DNA of 64,000 nucleotides from Tolypothrix sp. NIES-4075 (GTDB lineage Bacteria; Cyanobacteriota; Cyanobacteriia; Cyanobacteriales; Nostocaceae): positions 683,955-747,954 of the forward strand of contig NZ_BDUC01000001.1 in NCBI RefSeq assembly GCF_002218085.1. Direction: 5' to 3'. Shown here piece after piece: positions 61,701-64,000 of the stretch. The first letter of the stretch is position 1. Each line of letters begins with the position of its first letter. Position numbers and translations under genes: made by a program. A model generated the notes under the pieces. It was not told the DNA's origin. It did not search any database and saw nothing but the letters and a program-made list of their open reading frames with translations.

Positions 61701-64000
61701 TATGCTCCACCCGCCTTGAGAATTGCCAGCAGTCCTAGCACCATCTCCAGCGACCGTTCCGTGCAAATACCTACTAATACCTCCGGTCCGACACCCAATG
61801 AAAGTAACTGGTGTGCTAGTTGGTTGGCTTTGGCGTTTAACTGGCCATATGTCAGTTGCTGGTCTTCAAACACCACTGCCACCGCATCCGGTGTTTTCTC
61901 GACTTGTTGTTCAAACAAGGAATGCAGGCACAAATTTTTGGGGTAAGGAGCTTGGGTGAGGTTCCATTCCACTAGTATCTGATGTTGTTCGCTGGCAGTC
62001 AGTAGCGCTAAATCTGATAGCTTCTGTTGGGGATTGGCAACAATTGCTTCAAGTAAAGTTTGATAATGCCCTGCCATTCGTCTGATAGTGGCAGGGTCAA
62101 ACAAATCTGTATTATATTCGATTGACCCGCTTAATCCTCGCTCCGTGTTTTCTAGCGATAAAGTCAAATCAAACTTGGCTGTGGAGCTAACAAGTGGAAA
62201 CCCACAGAGCGTTAAATCGGTCAGCTCCAATTCTGGCATCGGCGCATTTTGCAGCACAAACATCACTTGGAACAGTGGTGTGTAGCTTAAGGAACGCTCT
62301 GGCTGCAATTGTTCGACTAACTGCTCGAAGGGTAGGTCTTGATGAGCGTAAGCACCGAGTGCCACTTCCCGCACTTGCGATAGAAAATCAGCAAAACTTG
62401 GGTTGTTTGACAGATTGCTGCGTAGCACTAAAGTGTTGGCAAATAACCCAATTAACTGCTCTGTTTCGCCACGATTGCGGTTGGCAATTGGTGTGCCAAC
62501 GCAGATATCAGTTTGCCCGGTGTAGCGACTCAGCAATGTTTGAAATGCTGCCAGCAACGTCATGAACAAGGTTACTCCTTGTCGCTGGCTCAAGGCAAAC
62601 AGTGCTGCGTTTAGCTCTTGGGAAACTGTGAAGTTCTCGGTAGCCCCCCTATAGGTTTGAACGGCAGGTCGCGGGTGGTCTGTGGGTAATTCCAACAAAG
62701 CAGGAACACTTTGGAGTTGTTGCTTCCAGTATGCTAGTTGAGACTCAAGTACCTCCCCTTGCAACCAACAAAGCTGCCACACCGCAAAGTCGGCGTACTG
62801 AATTGGCAATTCTGGCAGTGCAATCGGTGTACAGTTGCACGCAGCCTGGTATACTGCTGCTAGCTCGCGCACCAGCACGCCGATTGACCAACCATCTGAA
62901 ACAATATGGTGCATCACCACCAGCAACACGTGTTCTTTTTCTTGTAGCTTGAGCAAACTTGCTCGCACTAACGGGTCAACTGCCAAATCAAACGGTCGGG
63001 TTGCTTCTTCAATTACCAGTTGTTTGCAAGTGATTTCTCGCTGTGTTTGGGCTAGCTGTTGCAAGTCTACAACTTGCAGTGTTAAGCCACGGTTCGGGTG
63101 AATCACACTAATCGGTTGCCCGTCTACGGTAACGAAGTTGGTGCGTAGGGATTCGTGGCGGTTGATGATGTAATTGAGACTCGACTCCAAAGCCGTAATG
63201 TTGAGTTGACCTTGAAAACGCACTGCCACCGGAATGTTGTAAAATCCACTATCAACTTCTAATTGCTGTAGGAACCACAAGCGTTGTTGGGCAAACGAAA
63301 GTGGCATTGACGACTGCCGTGCTACTTTTATTATTGACGGAGTTTGTCTTTGTTGTCCTGTGTGCTGGTTCGTTTTGATGCACTCGGCTAAAGCGGCAAC
63401 AGTGGGTTGCTCAAACAGGCTGCGTAATGCTAACTCCACTGCAAATGTGCTTGCCACCCGCGAAATCAGTTGCGTTGCTAGTAAGGAATGTCCACCAAGT
63501 TCAAAGAAGTTGTCATAGACACCGACACGTTCTATACCCAGCAGCGATGCCCAGATTCCAGCTAGCATTTCTTCAGTTGGTGTTCTGGGAGCAACAAAGT
63601 TGTCTGATTCAAGTTGCCCTCCGGGTTCGGGTAAGGCACGACGGTCAACTTTGCCATTGGGTGTCAGCGGTAAGCTATCGAGTACCACAAAATAAGAGGG
63701 CACCATGTACTCGGGTAGCTGCTGCTTGAGAAAGTCACGCAACTGGCTAATGGTGGGTGCAGGCTCAACCTGAGGTACAATGTAAGCCACTAAGCGCTTG
63801 TCGCCCGCAATCTCTTTGGCGATGACGACTGAAAGTTGCACACTAGGGTGTTGGCTCAGTTGTGCCTCAATTTCTCCAAGTTCCATGCGGAAGCCACGGA
63901 TCTTGACTTGATGGTCAATGCGTCCGAGATACTCAATGTTGCCATCAGTGAGGTAGCGGACTAAATCTCCAGTTTTGTACAACCTCGAACCGGCATCGCC
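58766..64000 (-). CDS. NRPS, (A)-PCP-C-A-PCP-E, partial at right edge
   Basis: 1745 codons to the window edge, open at 64000; residue numbers start at Met 63982. Order: C-terminal part of an adenylation domain (1-120), PCP with S166 in LGGHSL, condensation domain (about 210-640, HHIVSDGW), adenylation domain (about 680-1170), PCP with S1217 in LGGDSI, and an epimerisation domain (about 1270-1700; HHLAVDVVSW, EGHGRE, VGWFSTIFP and NYLGQFD). The pocket of the complete A domain reads D I L Q L G M I W, glycine-like, which is odd before an E domain. The C-terminus LIAQLQQEDLDY may be a docking tail for the reductase NRPS. No TE domain. Confidence 0.95.
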   Translation of the reverse strand, partial: GDAGSRLYKTGDLVRYLTDGNIEYLGRIDHQVKIRGFRMELGEIEAQLSQHPSVQLSVVIAKEIAGDKRLVAYIVPQVEPAPTISQLRDFLKQQLPEYMVPSYFVVLDSLPLTPNGKVDRRALPEPGGQLESDNFVAPRTPTEEMLAGIWASLLGIERVGVYDNFFELGGHSLLATQLISRVASTFAVELALRSLFEQPTVAALAECIKTNQHTGQQRQTPSIIKVARQSSMPLSFAQQRLWFLQQLEVDSGFYNIPVAVRFQGQLNITALESSLNYIINRHESLRTNFVTVDGQPISVIHPNRGLTLQVVDLQQLAQTQREITCKQLVIEEATRPFDLAVDPLVRASLLKLQEKEHVLLVVMHHIVSDGWSIGVLVRELAAVYQAACNCTPIALPELPIQYADFAVWQLCWLQGEVLESQLAYWKQQLQSVPALLELPTDHPRPAVQTYRGATENFTVSQELNAALFALSQRQGVTLFMTLLAAFQTLLSRYTGQTDICVGTPIANRNRGETEQLIGLFANTLVLRSNLSNNPSFADFLSQVREVALGAYAHQDLPFEQLVEQLQPERSLSYTPLFQVMFVLQNAPMPELELTDLTLCGFPLVSSTAKFDLTLSLENTERGLSGSIEYNTDLFDPATIRRMAGHYQTLLEAIVANPQQKLSDLALLTASEQHQILVEWNLTQAPYPKNLCLHSLFEQQVEKTPDAVAVVFEDQQLTYGQLNAKANQLAHQLLSLGVGPEVLVGICTERSLEMVLGLLAILKAGGAYVPLDPIYPTERLAYILEDAGVEVLLVQQQLLPTLTEYDGRVVYLDKNSYSDHSSSNPDSGVQADNLAYAIYTSGSTGRPKGVQIRHDAVVNFLTSMSRQPGLVSSDVLVAVTTITFDIAALELFGPLSLGACVVVSREVVADGGQSTAALATSSATVMQGTPATWRLLTSAGWIGNQQLKILCGGEALSRELASQLLERADSLWNMYGPTETTIWSAVSQVQPGSGSVSIGGAIANTQFYLLDANLQPVPVGVPGELHIGGDGLARGYLNRPELTAEKFIPNLFGDAGSRLYKTGDLVRYLTDGNIEYLGRIDHQVKIRGFRMELGEIEAQLSQHPSVQLSVVIAKEIAGDKRLVAYIVPQVEPAPTISQLRDFLKQQLPEYMVPSYFVVLDSLPLTPNGKVDRRALPEPGGQLESDNFVAPRTPTEEMLAGIWASLLGIERVGVYDNFFELGGDSILTIQVVAKANQAGLQLTVKQLFERQTIAELAAGTTAVNQAEQGVMTGALPLTPIQHWFFEQNLPEPAHWNQTLLLQMQLAIEPNILEQVVQQLLVHHDALRLRFERTNSGWQQKNAAVDDRVPFTQIDLSTLPEAQHKAAIEAKVAELQTSLNLSNGPVVQVAWLFLGDRLPSKLLIVIHHLAVDVVSWQILLSDLQTAYQQLSGGAAIQLPPKTTAFKHWAQRLAEYAQSQPLEKELGYWLTESYEQVASIPVDYPLGTNTEASARTVSVSLSVEETRVLLEEVPKAYSTQIDDVLLTALVQVLAQWTGSNSILLNLEGHGREDIFENLDLSRTVGWFSTIFPVVLELLTDNLGDTLKSVKEQLRSVPQQGIGYGLLRYLKGDTEIAAKLKALPQAQVSFNYLGQFDQLLQTSSIFKVVSESTEPSRSPIANRSHLLDVSGLILEDQLRLNWTYSEKVHLDSTVESLAHKFLQALQALIAHCLSPEVGGYTPSDFPVADLSQTDLDELIAQLQQEDLDY
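60339..60847. repeat. 509-bp segment identical to 63492-64000 (A-PCP linker region)
   Basis: Every base of 60339-60847 matches 63492-64000 at a spacing of 3153 bp (1051 codons). It covers the C-terminal A subdomain and the start of the PCP. Identity breaks at 60338 (before GGDS versus GGHS) and may continue beyond the right window edge. Confidence 0.95.
63492..64000. repeat. Second copy of the 509-bp NRPS module repeat
   Basis: Exact partner of 60339-60847. It runs to the window edge, so the true repeat may be longer. Confidence 0.95.

Overview
The window looks like chromosomal DNA of a heterocyst-type (Nostocales-like) filamentous cyanobacterium. The HIP1 octamer GCGATCGC recurs throughout. 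NDH-1 subunits NdhF and NdhD, the PSII assembly lipoprotein Psb27, an RbcR-type LysR regulator, a Z-ISO-type carotenoid isomerase, CofH, a cyanobacterial acyl-ACP synthetase and a plastid-type pyruvate dehydrogenase E2 are all present. Intergenic DNA is full of short tandem heptamer/nonamer arrays (GGTAATT/TTACCCA, GACAAGGAG) and small palindromic dispersed repeats typical of these genomes.

Layout. 1-3.5 kb (minus): a zinc-ribbon Ser/Thr kinase followed by two membrane-anchored periplasmic-binding proteins (LivK-like and PstS-like) with near-identical N-terminal anchors. 3.7-12 kb: rbcR, the Z-ISO homologue, a thioredoxin, ndhF and ndhD. ndhF and ndhD are separated by two terminators and a decaying toxin-antitoxin locus. 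12-20 kb: accessory DNA with broken genes, a Uma2 nuclease, a secreted beta-propeller protein and a complete IS607-type element (serine recombinase plus TnpB). 20-24 kb: an envelope glycosidase-like protein, psb27 and cofH. 24.5-31.2 kb: four plus-strand membrane glycosyltransferase genes (three GT39-like, one GT2-GtrA fusion), probably one glycan or lipid glycosylation locus. 31-36 kb: a graveyard of MITE-like elements, a NACHT-HEAT pseudogene with near-identical 105-bp repeats, toxin-antitoxin remnants and one intact PIN module. 36-45 kb: recQ, aas, a YlqD-family gene and pdhC. 46-48 kb: rtcB followed by a homing-endonuclease-like gene whose C-terminus repeats the RtcB C-terminus. 48.4-50.2 kb: a methyltransferase/HAD pair and tRNA-Ala(CGC), abutted by an ISAzo13-like IS.

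52.3-64 kb (minus, running off the right edge) is a nonribosomal peptide synthetase cluster. In transcription order it holds an NRPS ending A-PCP-C-A-PCP-E, an MFS exporter, a broken mbtH copy, a C-A-PCP-reductase NRPS and an intact mbtH. The terminal reductase implies release as an aldehyde, alcohol or imine. The adenylation pockets of both complete modules read as glycine-like, which conflicts with the epimerisation domain in the first.

The observations I rate most worth following are the rtcB-linked nuclease with a duplicated host-gene tail, the NRPS cluster with its E-domain paradox and 509-bp identical module segment, the kinase/binding-protein trio, a 111-bp MITE with an 8-bp target duplication, and a four-copy dispersed palindromic element.
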